Assembly: GCA_016793115.1 (NCBI GenBank)
Contig: JAEUIN010000102.1
Span: 1 to 64,000, forward strand
Reading direction: 5' to 3'
DNA length: 64,000 bases
Origin: Planctomycetaceae bacterium
GTDB taxonomy: Bacteria > Planctomycetota > Planctomycetia > Pirellulales > PNKZ01
The position numbers and the translations under genes are program-made. The notes beneath the pieces are model-generated. The model saw nothing but the letters and a program-made list of their open reading frames with translations. It was not told the DNA's origin and ran no database searches. Shown here piece after piece: positions 15,181 to 23,872 of the stretch (position 1 is its first letter; each line of letters opens with the position of its first letter).

Positions 15181-17616
15181 ATGAACAGTTCATGGTGCGT
15201 ACGGTTGCGTCGGCGACTATTTTCAACGTTTACAGTCGGCGCTTTGGCCACCTGCGCCTGGATTGCGACAGGAGCCCACTCCGTGAGTGGGGCGGAGTCG
15301 CCCGCCGCCCCCGCCGTGCCGACGATTGAATTGCCGACGGAAGAACTCGGACAGCCGAAAACCGCGGTCGATCCCATCGCCGAGAGCAGTGAACAAGAAG
15401 AGAAGACCATTGAGGATTCGGCCGGCGAAGAACTCGCCGCCCTTCAGCCGGCCCCCCCCGCCGGTTCGTCCGGGCCGACCGTGCTGCCCGATGTCGACGT
15501 CGTCGTCGAGGAACCGCAAGCGCCGAACCTGACGCCGCAAATGCCGTCTCCCGTCAACGTGTTCGCCGACACAATCTACGACTCCCCCTTCTTTGCCGCC
15601 CCCGTTGAGGGCTACGCACCGGGGAGCAGCACGACGGCCGCGAAGATTAATGTCGGCATCGTCGAGTTTCCCGGAATCGTGAATACCGTAACTCAAGACC
15701 TGATCCGCGATCGCCAATCGATCACGTTCGAGCAGGCGATGCGCACGGTCCCCAACGTGTCGCCCCGCTCCGGCGCGGGCTTCCGCAGCGACGAGTTTTA
15801 CATTCGCGGCTTCAACGTCGGCTTCGGAGGCAACGACTTTCGCAAAGACGGCTTCCGCGACTCGAGTTGGGTGCAGCGCGAAGTGCAGAACATCGAACGC
15901 ATCGAGGTGCTGAAAGGGCCGGCCTCGGCCATTTACGGCACCGCTTCGCAACCGGCCGGGTTGATCAACGTCATCACGAAGAAACCCATTCAAGAGAACT
16001 TTGCCGACGTCAACACCCAGTTCGGCAGCTTCGATTTGTTTCGCACGACGGGCGACATCAATCAGCAGATGTTCGGCAATGAAAACGCATTGATGCGTTT
16101 GAACTTCGCCGTGCAAGACTCCGACAGCTTCCGCGACTTCGTATTCGTCGACCGCCAATTCCTGGCGCCGGCGTTTTCTTTCGTCGTTGATCCCGACACG
16201 ATACTGTCCGTGCAAGGCGAATGGTTGCACGATTCGCGCATCGTCGATCGCGGCTTGGTGTTCATCCCCAACACGCCGACCGGAAACCCCTTCGCCGCGC
16301 CGATCAATACGTTCTACGGTCAGCCGACCGACCGCAGCAACTACGAGGACGGTCAGTTCAACATCTTTCTCACGCGGGAGGTGTTCGACGGATTGAATGC
16401 GCGGCTCGGCTACGTCTCCAACTGGTCGGGAGAGCAGCGAAACAATTACGACACGCGCGGCGTCGTCGGCAACAACGTGACGCGGCAGTTCGTCTTGCAA
16501 CGCTCGATCGCCCAAGATCATTACTTCATCGGCGACGTCACGGCCGAATGGGGCAACGACCTAGTCAATCACCGCGCGCTCGTCGGGACCGAACTCGGCA
16601 CCACAATCACCGACGTTTTCTCCCGCAACAGCGTCGTGACGGGCTTTCCGCTCAACGCCTTTAATCCGTTCACCACGCCTGGGGCGAATTACAGCCTCTA
16701 TCCGCAACAGCCGACGTTGGCCGCTCCGCTCACAAGCGGCAGCCAGCAAGATCAATACGCAGTTTATGCTCAAGACCTGATTCAGATCACCCCTTACTTC
16801 AAGGCGCTGCTCGGCGTTCGCGGCAACTGGGTCGACCAAAAGAGTTTTAGCAACGCAACGCGTTCCGAGCAAAGTTTTAACGACGTCACGGCCCGCTACG
16901 GCTTGGTGTTCGAACCGGTGCCGGAAGACTTGTCGTTCTATGTCTCGTATGCCGACACGTTTAACGTCGTCAATGGTTTCCGCGTCGGCGCCACGCCGGC
17001 CGATCGCGTTCCGCTCGACCCGGAATCCGGCTGGGGCTTCGACGTCGGCACGAAAGCGCGACTTCGCGACAACTTGTATCTGACCGTGGGTTACTTCGAT
17101 ATTGAGCGGCAAAACGTGGCCCAGGCCACGATTCCGCCGGTCGCCCCGCCGGCGTTCGTGCAGTTCGGCATGGTTCGCTCGACCGGCATGGAAGTCGAAC
17201 TGATGGGACAGATCACCGAGCGATGGAGCGTTATCACAGGATACGGCATGGCCGACGCCCGCATCGAGCGCGACGTCAACCCGGCAAACATCGGCAAGCA
17301 CCTGACGAACTCGCCGTATTGGCAAGGAAGCCTGTGGAGCCGCTACAATTTCATTCAGAACGAGCGCCATGTCGCCGGCATCGGCGTCGGCATGTACTAC
17401 AGCGACTTCTGGCACATCTCGGCGGACAATCTCTACACCTTACCGAGCTACCAACGCTACGACATGGGCTTCTTTCACGACTTCGGCCGCTGGCGCACGG
17501 CGCTATTCATTGAAAACTTGACCGATGAACGGTATGCGTCCGGGGCCAACGGCAGCACGACCGTTGTCCCGGGTGCGCCGATCAACGCCCGCGGAACGAT
17601 CGGAGTGAGCTTCTAG
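15181..17616 (+). CDS. TonB-dependent outer-membrane receptor (siderophore type)
   Basis: An 811-residue outer-membrane transporter. It has a signal peptide (to about residue 36, ending SVSGAES), then about 110 acidic, Pro/Glu-rich residues, then the plug from about residue 160: EFPGIVNTVTQDLIRDRQ, FYIRGFNVGFGGNDFRKDG, NIERIEVLKGPASAIYGT and PAGLINVITKKP. The rest is a 22-strand-type barrel ending in the aromatic residue of TIGVSF. This order fits siderophore receptors of the FhuA/FpvA kind. Start ATG 15181 has GGAG eight bases before it; an in-frame ATG at 15034 would give a poor N-terminus. No STN signalling domain is seen; the acidic extension is unusual. It converges on the PepSY gene, which shares its pathway. 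Confidence 0.93.
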   Translation: MNSSWCVRLRRRLFSTFTVGALATCAWIATGAHSVSGAESPAAPAVPTIELPTEELGQPKTAVDPIAESSEQEEKTIEDSAGEELAALQPAPPAGSSGPTVLPDVDVVVEEPQAPNLTPQMPSPVNVFADTIYDSPFFAAPVEGYAPGSSTTAAKINVGIVEFPGIVNTVTQDLIRDRQSITFEQAMRTVPNVSPRSGAGFRSDEFYIRGFNVGFGGNDFRKDGFRDSSWVQREVQNIERIEVLKGPASAIYGTASQPAGLINVITKKPIQENFADVNTQFGSFDLFRTTGDINQQMFGNENALMRLNFAVQDSDSFRDFVFVDRQFLAPAFSFVVDPDTILSVQGEWLHDSRIVDRGLVFIPNTPTGNPFAAPINTFYGQPTDRSNYEDGQFNIFLTREVFDGLNARLGYVSNWSGEQRNNYDTRGVVGNNVTRQFVLQRSIAQDHYFIGDVTAEWGNDLVNHRALVGTELGTTITDVFSRNSVVTGFPLNAFNPFTTPGANYSLYPQQPTLAAPLTSGSQQDQYAVYAQDLIQITPYFKALLGVRGNWVDQKSFSNATRSEQSFNDVTARYGLVFEPVPEDLSFYVSYADTFNVVNGFRVGATPADRVPLDPESGWGFDVGTKARLRDNLYLTVGYFDIERQNVAQATIPPVAPPAFVQFGMVRSTGMEVELMGQITERWSVITGYGMADARIERDVNPANIGKHLTNSPYWQGSLWSRYNFIQNERHVAGIGVGMYYSDFWHISADNLYTLPSYQRYDMGFFHDFGRWRTALFIENLTDERYASGANGSTTVVPGAPINARGTIGVSF

Positions 17617-17671
17617 TCGGCCGGAGACCGGCAATGATGCCGAAAAGCGTCGCAGCGAACGTCCCAGAGCC

Positions 17672-19060
17672 TTAGGCCGCGCCGCGATGTCGGGCCGCTC
17701 GTTGCACGATCAGGTCGCCGACGACGATCACGAGGATCGAAAAGCCGACCGCAGGCAGAACCACGCCTAAGCCGAAAATCATCGCCGAAAGCCAAATTGG
17801 CGCACGCTCGTAATTCGAGGGGGGCAATCCCCAAGTGTTTTGCGGACGCTTGCGCCACCACATCCAAATGCCCGTTACCGCCAGAAGAGTCAAAGCTAAA
17901 CAAGTGAGCAGAGCAAGAATCTTCGTCGGCAGCCCGAAGATTTCGCCGGTGTGAATCGGGTAGACGCTGAGCCGCACTTGGTGAGCGAGCGGAGCATCAC
18001 CCCAACCGGTCGTGTGAACGACGCGACTGGAGTAGGCGTCGACGAACACGGTCGTCTTCCAAGTGGGATTCGACCAATCGATGCGCGTTACGCGAAACGT
18101 TTCGTGAGGCGTGCCGGGAAATTGCACGCGCCGCGGACCATAGCCCGGCAAGTGCGCTTCAGCGACTTCCAAGGCTTTCTCGCAGCGAATGCGCGGGCGT
18201 CCGGTCGCGGCTTCGGAAAACGGCTTCACGGAGAACGCGCCGGGGGGAGTTTCGCCGCCGTGATTCGAGAGCCGCTTGTAAGCGTTGCCGAAGACCTGCG
18301 TGAAGAACAGACCGGTGAGCAACACGAAGCCGGCGGTGACGAGCGCATAGAACCCGACGACGGCATGCCAGTCGCGCAGCATCGGCAAGAACGGCCCGCG
18401 GAAGCGCGGGAACCAAACGCCGACGACGGGCGACCGCGGCCGACCCAATCGCCGCGGCCACCAAAGATAGAGCCCGGTAAGCAGTAGAATAAGCCCCCAG
18501 GCCGCCGTCAGTTCGACGAGCATCCGCCCAATCGATCCGGCGAGCAGGCGGCGGTGTAAGGCGAGCACGATTCCGAAAAACGAATTCGGTTCGTCGTAGA
18601 GCCCCTTCACCTCGAAGTCGACAGGATCGACGAAAGCTGTGCGAAAACCTTCCGGCAAGTTGAGCGTCACCGTCGCATTGCGACCCGGCTCCCGCGGCTC
18701 GGCGGCGGCGACGACTTTCGCTTGGGGGTATGCCTCGATAGCCGCAGCGACGGCGTCGTCTAAAATGGCCGCTCGCCGGCCAAGAGGACCATCGTACGGA
18801 TTCTCGGCAACCTTGCTGAGGAACAGCTCCGGATGAATGACCGGTTGAAGTTCGTGAATAAAGACGTAGATCGCGCCGGTGAGCGACGCGATGATCAGTA
18901 CCGGGGCGGTAAGCAAGCCGGCATAAAAATGCCAACGCCACAGCAGGCGATAGAGGTGCGCCCGCGACGACCGATGCCGCGGCTCCAAGCCGCGAGCCGA
19001 CCGAGCCGGTCCGAAACCGGACCGGAGTTCCGCGTTAGCTTCGTTTTCGGTAGCGGACAT
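17672..19060 (-). CDS. PepSY-associated membrane protein (iron-uptake type)
   Basis: A 462-residue inner-membrane protein with about five hydrophobic helices and two periplasmic PepSY-like parts. The first helix region is LLWRWHFYAGLLTAPVLIIA (His and Trp in the helix start are typical), with later segments WGLILLLTGLYLWWPRR, GFYALVTAGFVLLTGLFF and CLALTLLAVTGIWMWWRKRP. The order matches the PepSY_TM family, whose members in siderophore clusters are thought to reduce or help release ferric iron; paired His in the helices could hold haem. It begins 15 bases after exbD and completes an exbB-exbD-PepSY unit. Cytoplasmic N-terminus of about 35 residues is basic and Arg-rich. Confidence 0.88.
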   Translation of the reverse strand: MSATENEANAELRSGFGPARSARGLEPRHRSSRAHLYRLLWRWHFYAGLLTAPVLIIASLTGAIYVFIHELQPVIHPELFLSKVAENPYDGPLGRRAAILDDAVAAAIEAYPQAKVVAAAEPREPGRNATVTLNLPEGFRTAFVDPVDFEVKGLYDEPNSFFGIVLALHRRLLAGSIGRMLVELTAAWGLILLLTGLYLWWPRRLGRPRSPVVGVWFPRFRGPFLPMLRDWHAVVGFYALVTAGFVLLTGLFFTQVFGNAYKRLSNHGGETPPGAFSVKPFSEAATGRPRIRCEKALEVAEAHLPGYGPRRVQFPGTPHETFRVTRIDWSNPTWKTTVFVDAYSSRVVHTTGWGDAPLAHQVRLSVYPIHTGEIFGLPTKILALLTCLALTLLAVTGIWMWWRKRPQNTWGLPPSNYERAPIWLSAMIFGLGVVLPAVGFSILVIVVGDLIVQRAARHRGAA

Positions 19061-19074
19061 GACGCTATCGTAGC

Positions 19075-19479
19075 CTACTTCGGCAGGGAATGGGCGACGT
19101 TGACGTTGGATGCGCCCGCCTGCTTAGCGGCCTCCAATGCATGCACGAATCGGCCCAGCGGTACGCTTTCATGGCCGCGAATCGTAACCACCTTGTCTTT
19201 GTGCGTCGCCAAGCGTTCGCTAAGCCGTTGCCGCAACTGGGCGGGATCGACCCGGTCTTTGTTGACGTACGTTTCGTCGTCGGCGCCGAGCGTTACCATG
19301 AGAAACTGATCGGGGGCATTATCGACCGCCGCCGCGGTAGGAAGCGTCAGCTTTATGGCCGGCGTAAGAAACGTCGAACTCAGCATGAAGAAAATCAGCA
19401 ACTGAAAGATGCAATCGATCAGCGGGCTCATGTCGATCGACACTGGCTTACGCCGACGGCGAGGAATCTGAAGCGGCAT
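19075..19479 (-). CDS. exbD: ExbD/TolR-family biopolymer transport protein
   Basis: A 134-residue protein with the family layout: basic N-terminus (MPLQIPRRRRKPVSIDMSPL), one transmembrane helix (LIDCIFQLLIFFMLSSTFL) carrying the conserved Asp that takes part in proton flow, then a periplasmic domain ending AKQAGASNVNVAHSLPK. Together with ExbB it forms the proton-driven motor that energises TonB. The start ATG 19479 is chosen because the residues before it in the longer frame are not family-like. It follows exbB by 49 bases. Confidence 0.92.
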   Translation of the reverse strand: MPLQIPRRRRKPVSIDMSPLIDCIFQLLIFFMLSSTFLTPAIKLTLPTAAAVDNAPDQFLMVTLGADDETYVNKDRVDPAQLRQRLSERLATHKDKVVTIRGHESVPLGRFVHALEAAKQAGASNVNVAHSLPK

Positions 19480-19528
19480 AGTCGGAGATCGTCCAAGGGA
19501 ACCGCGGAATAGGACTGCTGCGAAAGGA

Positions 19529-20242
19529 TTAACCACCGCCGACCGACGTGAGCTTTTCGTCGGGTTGCGTTTCCGGCGAATCCGCGGTCACGGCATGCGT
19601 CGCCGGACGAATTCGCAACCATTGATTCAAATAGCTCACGATCCACTGCGATTGAAGAAGAAGAGTGTTGACGCGATTTTCGAGGAAGTGATAGACGGCC
19701 AGGGCGGGAAGCGCGACGACCAAGCCGAACACGGTGGTGAGCAAAGCCGCCCAAATTCCTGCCGCGAGATCTTTGGGTTGTACTTGGCCGCCGGCACGTT
19801 CAATGTCGTTAAATGCCTCCACTAAGCCCGCCACGGTGCCGAGCAAACCGAGCATCGGAGCCAATACTCCGATGATGGAGAGCCAGTGCAAGCGGTTTTC
19901 GAGCACGGCGACGCTTTCCGACACCGTGCGGCCGACAATGTCTTCGCGGGCCTCCGCCGTTAGATCAAGGTGCTCCAGATAGGATTGCGCAGTGCGCGCC
20001 AACGGCCCGCGGCGCGCGGCAGCAACCCGCTTTGCCGCCTGCAGGTCTTCATGCTCGATTCCGGTCTGCAGCATATGCCGCAGGCCGCGATATGAGGTTC
20101 TATAGAAGAGGAACGTGAGCATGCGTTCGACGGCGATGGCCGACGCCACCACGGAGCAAAGAAGGATAGGCCACATGACCTCGCCTCCCTTGACGAACAG
20201 TTCCTTCCAGGAGTAGTCCCACATCCCTTCCCAAAATTCCAT
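19529..20242 (-). CDS. exbB: ExbB/TolQ/MotA-family proton channel protein
   Basis: A 237-residue inner-membrane protein with three hydrophobic segments: GEVMWPILLCSVVASAIAVE near the N-terminus, HWLSIIGVLAPMLGLLGTVAGLV in the middle and GIWAALLTTVFGLVVALPALAVY toward the end. The middle pair with the conserved GLLGTVxG and AALLTTxxGLxxAxPA motifs is diagnostic of ExbB/TolQ. ATG 20242 with GGAAGG eight bases before it is preferred over a TTG seven codons upstream. It is the first gene of the leftward exbB-exbD-PepSY unit, 112 bases from the Fur-like box shared with tonB. Confidence 0.93.
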   Translation of the reverse strand: MEFWEGMWDYSWKELFVKGGEVMWPILLCSVVASAIAVERMLTFLFYRTSYRGLRHMLQTGIEHEDLQAAKRVAAARRGPLARTAQSYLEHLDLTAEAREDIVGRTVSESVAVLENRLHWLSIIGVLAPMLGLLGTVAGLVEAFNDIERAGGQVQPKDLAAGIWAALLTTVFGLVVALPALAVYHFLENRVNTLLLQSQWIVSYLNQWLRIRPATHAVTADSPETQPDEKLTSVGGG

Positions 20243-20353
20243 GTCGCTAACCTTCCCAGCCAAGCGTGTGATGGGGGCGGCACAAAAATTGCCCTAATAC
20301 TGGATCGCTCACGTCGCAAGAAGCCGCTTGAAGTTGCGGCTATCAAACGCAAA

Positions 20354-20368
20354 TGAGATTCGATATCA
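20354..20368. promoter_or_regulatory. Fur-like box between divergent exbB and tonB
   Basis: TGAGATTCGATATCA fits the 7-1-7 Fur motif with five of seven matches in each half-site. It lies in the only gap between leftward exbB and rightward tonB, so one site could repress both. Agreement is weaker than at 6108-6122. Confidence 0.5.
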
Positions 20369-20426
20369 TTAGCAAGTGGCAACTATTGTCAAGGCTCTCT
20401 CGGCAATCCGCGTACCACGGCCGCGC

Positions 20427-21230
20427 ATGAACACGTTTGGAAATTGGATCCAAGATCATGCGCTCGTTGTCGCCCTCCTGGCCGCCAGCGCGGCCGGGCA
20501 TCTTTGTTTGGGGCTCGAATCGCCGCAAGTAATCGTTCGGCGTTGGACGCAGGAGCGCGAGATTGGACGCACTTCGGTAGCCGTTACGTTGGTCGCGTCG
20601 TCGCAAGAATCGGAGACGACGGAACAGAAAATCTTCGAAGTTACAAAGGAGCCGGCTGAGACTCCGGTCGCCGACGCGATTCCGGAAACGATCGACGCGC
20701 CGGTCGAAACGACGGCCAAACCGATCGAACCGATTCTCGTCGCCGATGTCCCTGGGGTGAGTGAGTTTGAAGCGCCGCTCCTGAAATCGCCGGAGATTAA
20801 GCGGGCAGAGGAAGAGCCGGAAGAAACTCCGCCGGAAACTACGCGTAAACCGAAGAAGAAGCTCATCGCGGCCAAGCCGGAAGCCGAGCTTGTCGAAGCC
20901 AACGCCGAAGTCAATTACATAACGCAGCAATCGGCCGGCGTCGACGTGCCTCCGTCGGCTCGTTCGCGACCCGATCCGAACTACCCGGCACGACTCCTTC
21001 CCTATCGGATACAAGCGTCGGTTCAGTTGTTGGTGCTGATAGGAGCCGACGGCCGCGTAAAGAAGGTCACCGTCGTCAAAAGTTCCGGGTATGAGGATAT
21101 GGATCAGTCGGCCGTAGAGACGATTCGCGATTTGTGGACCTTTGATCCGGCCCTGAAAGGAGATCAGGCCGTCGAACATGAGGTGACTTTCCCCGTGAAC
21201 TTTAGCGTCAGAAATCGCCGCAGCGGTTAG
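20427..21230 (+). CDS. tonB: TonB-family energy transducer
   Basis: A 267-residue protein. One N-terminal membrane helix (ALVVALLAASAAGHLCLGL, residues 9-27) anchors it. A long periplasmic spacer of about 140 residues is rich in Pro, Glu and Lys (PEETPPETTRKPKKKL). The C-terminal TonB domain, from about residue 185, contains NYPARLLPYRIQASVQLLVL, DGRVKKVTVVKSSGYEDMDQ and TIRDLWTFDPAL, the typical SSGxxxLDxxA-W-F-P pattern. It would carry energy from ExbBD to the outer-membrane receptor. ATG 20427 is preferred to the GTG at 20376 because it gives a normal TonB N-terminus. It heads the rightward gene series that continues with the DUF1549 gene. Confidence 0.9.
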   Translation: MNTFGNWIQDHALVVALLAASAAGHLCLGLESPQVIVRRWTQEREIGRTSVAVTLVASSQESETTEQKIFEVTKEPAETPVADAIPETIDAPVETTAKPIEPILVADVPGVSEFEAPLLKSPEIKRAEEEPEETPPETTRKPKKKLIAAKPEAELVEANAEVNYITQQSAGVDVPPSARSRPDPNYPARLLPYRIQASVQLLVLIGADGRVKKVTVVKSSGYEDMDQSAVETIRDLWTFDPALKGDQAVEHEVTFPVNFSVRNRRSG

Positions 21231-21342
21231 TCGCAGCGGTGCTCGCGACCGGAAAATCGCCGCATCCGACGAAAAAAACGCCTTCGCCGTTCCGGTTAGA
21301 ATACGGTTACCGAAGCTGAACTCTTTTTTGTTGATCGCGTGC

Positions 21343-22884
21343 ATGCCTAATCTGTCGACACTCGTGATCATCACTGCGTCGGCCCTTGGTGCCGTTGACG
21401 ACGACGCCGAAAAGTGGGCCGAGCAAATCGATCAACGATTGGCGGCGCGGCAGGAATCGCTTGGAATCCGACCCGCGCCGTTGGTCGACGAGGCAACGTA
21501 TCTCCGTCGAGTCACCCTCGACCTGATCGGACGCATTCCGACGGTCGCGGAGACGCGCGAATATCTCGACGATCGCGATTGCGACAAAGCGCGGCGACTC
21601 GTCCGCCGGCTCATCGCTTCACCGCTGTTTGCGCGGCACTGGGCCGTCGTTTGGCGGAGAGCTTGGATTCCACAGGCCGACGCGCCGCAGTTTTCTTTCT
21701 TGGCTCCCGAGGTCGAACCCTGGCTGACCGAGCAATTGCAGCGGCGCACGCCTCATGATCGCATCGTGCGGCAACTGCTCGAAGTCGTGCCGTCGGAAAC
21801 TGCCGCCGCGACGGCCGGCAGGCGTACGCCGCATGTGTTCCTCACAGCCGGCGAATTAAAACCTGAGAATTTGGCCGCTAATTCCGCCCGCGCGTTCCTC
21901 GGAGTGAATCTGGATTGCGCCCAGTGCCACGATCATCCGTTCGCCCGCTGGACGCGTGATGAGTTTTGGGAGACTGCGGCTTTCTTCGTATCGCCGGCCC
22001 AGCAGTCCGGCTCCGCAAAAGCGCCGGAGATTCAAATCCCGGAAACCGAACGTGTCGTCGCAGCCCGCCTGCTCGACGGCCGTACGATTGCCTGGCCGGA
22101 ACAGTTACGGCCGGAAACCGGTCGGATCGTGTTTTCACGGTGGCTCTCGGCTCGCGACAATCCCTACTTTGCACGCCACGCAGTGAACACGGTATGGGTG
22201 GGGCTCTTCGGCGTGGGCCTCGTGGAACCGCTTGACGATCTGGCGCGCGACGATCCCGCGGGCGACCCGGAGCATTTGAGAATTCTGGCCGACGAGGCCG
22301 TTGCGGCCCAACTCGACTTAGCCAAGTTGATCGAGGCCTGCGTTCTGACGGAGGCGTATCGGCGCGATACGCGCGGCCTGAGGACCGGCCCTGAGCGATC
22401 GGTATCGCCGACCGATGAACGCTACGCCTTCGCGCAAATGCCGGTCCGCGCGCTCGACGGCGAGCAACTCTTCGACAGCCTGCGCACGGCCGCCGGCTTG
22501 CCGGCGGTGCGCGACGATTTGACTCGTCACGACGCCGAATCGCCGCGACGGGCGTTTGCCGCCACATTTCGAATCGACCGCGCGGAAACTGCATCCCGCA
22601 GCGTGCTTCAATCGCTGGCCCTAATGAACGGCCCGGAAACTTCCGCCGCGGTCGACAATTCGATCGGACCATTGGTCGTCGCCGTAACGGAAGGGCCGTT
22701 TACAACGAGTGCGGAGCGAGTCGACGTCTTGTTCCTCGCGGCGTTTGCGCGTCTACCCTCGGCGGACGAGCGCGACCTTGTCCTCGGTTACCTTGAGGGC
22801 GCCCCGGCGGGGAAGCTCCGACGTCGGGTGGCCGATGTGTTTTGGGCGCTCGTGAATACCGCGGAATTCGGCACGAACCACTAG
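21343..22884 (+). CDS. DUF1549/DUF1553 secreted protein
   Basis: A 513-residue protein with a short hydrophobic N-terminus (LSTLVIITASALGAV). The DUF1549 part includes ATYLRRVTLDLIGRIPTVAE, RRLVRRLIASPLFARHWA, and the CAQCHDHPFARW motif (cysteine pair plus His, like a c-type haem or metal site). The DUF1553 part follows with FSRWLSARDNPYFARHAVNTVW and MPVRALDGEQLFDSLRTAAG. Such proteins are abundant in Planctomycetes and normally pair with a DUF1501 gene, as here two genes on. Their biochemical role is unknown. The protein is shorter than the usual 700-1,000-residue members because it lacks the N-terminal cytochrome-like domain and lectin domains. ATG 21343 is chosen over TTG 21328. Confidence 0.85.
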   Translation: MPNLSTLVIITASALGAVDDDAEKWAEQIDQRLAARQESLGIRPAPLVDEATYLRRVTLDLIGRIPTVAETREYLDDRDCDKARRLVRRLIASPLFARHWAVVWRRAWIPQADAPQFSFLAPEVEPWLTEQLQRRTPHDRIVRQLLEVVPSETAAATAGRRTPHVFLTAGELKPENLAANSARAFLGVNLDCAQCHDHPFARWTRDEFWETAAFFVSPAQQSGSAKAPEIQIPETERVVAARLLDGRTIAWPEQLRPETGRIVFSRWLSARDNPYFARHAVNTVWVGLFGVGLVEPLDDLARDDPAGDPEHLRILADEAVAAQLDLAKLIEACVLTEAYRRDTRGLRTGPERSVSPTDERYAFAQMPVRALDGEQLFDSLRTAAGLPAVRDDLTRHDAESPRRAFAATFRIDRAETASRSVLQSLALMNGPETSAAVDNSIGPLVVAVTEGPFTTSAERVDVLFLAAFARLPSADERDLVLGYLEGAPAGKLRRRVADVFWALVNTAEFGTNH

Positions 22885-22908
22885 CGCCGCAAGATTCGGA
22901 AGAGCGAC

Positions 22909-23871
22909 ATGCGGAACATGAACCTCACCCGCCTCGACATGGCCGTCGCCGTGAGTGTGGTGTTGATCGCGGCAAGGCTCCTTTTGCCGAGCTTGCAAGC
23001 GGCCCGCGAGGCCACGGCGGAGCAAGTTTGCGCCGACCGATTGCGCACGCTCGGCGGCGCCGTCGATCGCTACGAAAGCGCGCACGGCTTTTATCCCGAC
23101 GCATGGTATTTTCCGAGCGACGCCAACGGCTCAACCGCCTACGGCGGCTGGTGCACGCAACTGTTGCCGTACCTCGGACGCATGTCGCTTGCCGAGAAGT
23201 ACCGCTTCGACAAAAGCTTCTGGGACGACGAGAACCAACCTGTGGTGCGAGAGCGCATCGCAGCGTTTGAATGTCCCGCCTCGGGCGACGACCATCTCCG
23301 CCGCGGGCTACGCAAGGTCGGCGGTCCAGAAGAGTTCGCCGATCGTGAAATGGCGATCGGCGACTACATTATTTTGCGCGGCTACATCGACGACTTCTCG
23401 TCGCCGCCCCCCGTCGATTCGCGCGTGCCGGGCATCCTCATGGGAATGACGGACCCGGGAACTCGAGAAACGGCGGTGAATGTCCGCCCGCGCCGCGAAA
23501 TGGTCGCCGATGGCCTCGCGAATACGATCATGATCGGTGAACGGTCCGGACGTCCCGGCATGTGGGTGAATCGCAAGAAGGTATCGGACACGAATACGCT
23601 ATTCGTACACGACGGCGGCTGGGCGAGCTACCAATCGATCTGGCCACGCACGTTCGAAGCCGACGGTCAAACGATCGCCGTGACGAACGTCGGCCCGCGC
23701 GCGATCAATTGCAACAATGGATTCGGCGTCTACGCGTTTCACCAAGGAGGCGCGAATACATTGTTCGGCGACGGCGCCGTCCGATTCATGAATGAGAAGC
23801 TCGATTCCTACGTCTATTTGGCGCTGCTCAGTCGGCAGCGTGGCGAAGTATTTCAACCGGGCGACTATTGA
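22909..23871 (+). CDS. DUF1559 pseudopilin-like protein
   Basis: A 320-residue protein with a single N-terminal hydrophobic helix (LDMAVAVSVVLIAARLLLPSLQAAREA, residues 9-35) like that of type II pseudopilins, although the prepilin cleavage Gly-Phe is not evident. The DUF1559 body has CADRLRTLGGAVDRYESAHG, WCTQLLPYLGRMSLAEKY and, near the end, the His-x9-Asp-Gly signature in AFHQGGANTLFGDGAVRFMN. DUF1559 proteins form huge paralogous sets in Planctomycetes. It starts 24 bases after the DUF1549 gene and its stop is one base before the DUF1501 start, so all belong to one operon. Occurrence inside a DUF1549-DUF1501 pair is unusual. Confidence 0.88.
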   Translation: MRNMNLTRLDMAVAVSVVLIAARLLLPSLQAAREATAEQVCADRLRTLGGAVDRYESAHGFYPDAWYFPSDANGSTAYGGWCTQLLPYLGRMSLAEKYRFDKSFWDDENQPVVRERIAAFECPASGDDHLRRGLRKVGGPEEFADREMAIGDYIILRGYIDDFSSPPPVDSRVPGILMGMTDPGTRETAVNVRPRREMVADGLANTIMIGERSGRPGMWVNRKKVSDTNTLFVHDGGWASYQSIWPRTFEADGQTIAVTNVGPRAINCNNGFGVYAFHQGGANTLFGDGAVRFMNEKLDSYVYLALLSRQRGEVFQPGDY

Positions 23872-23872
23872 T

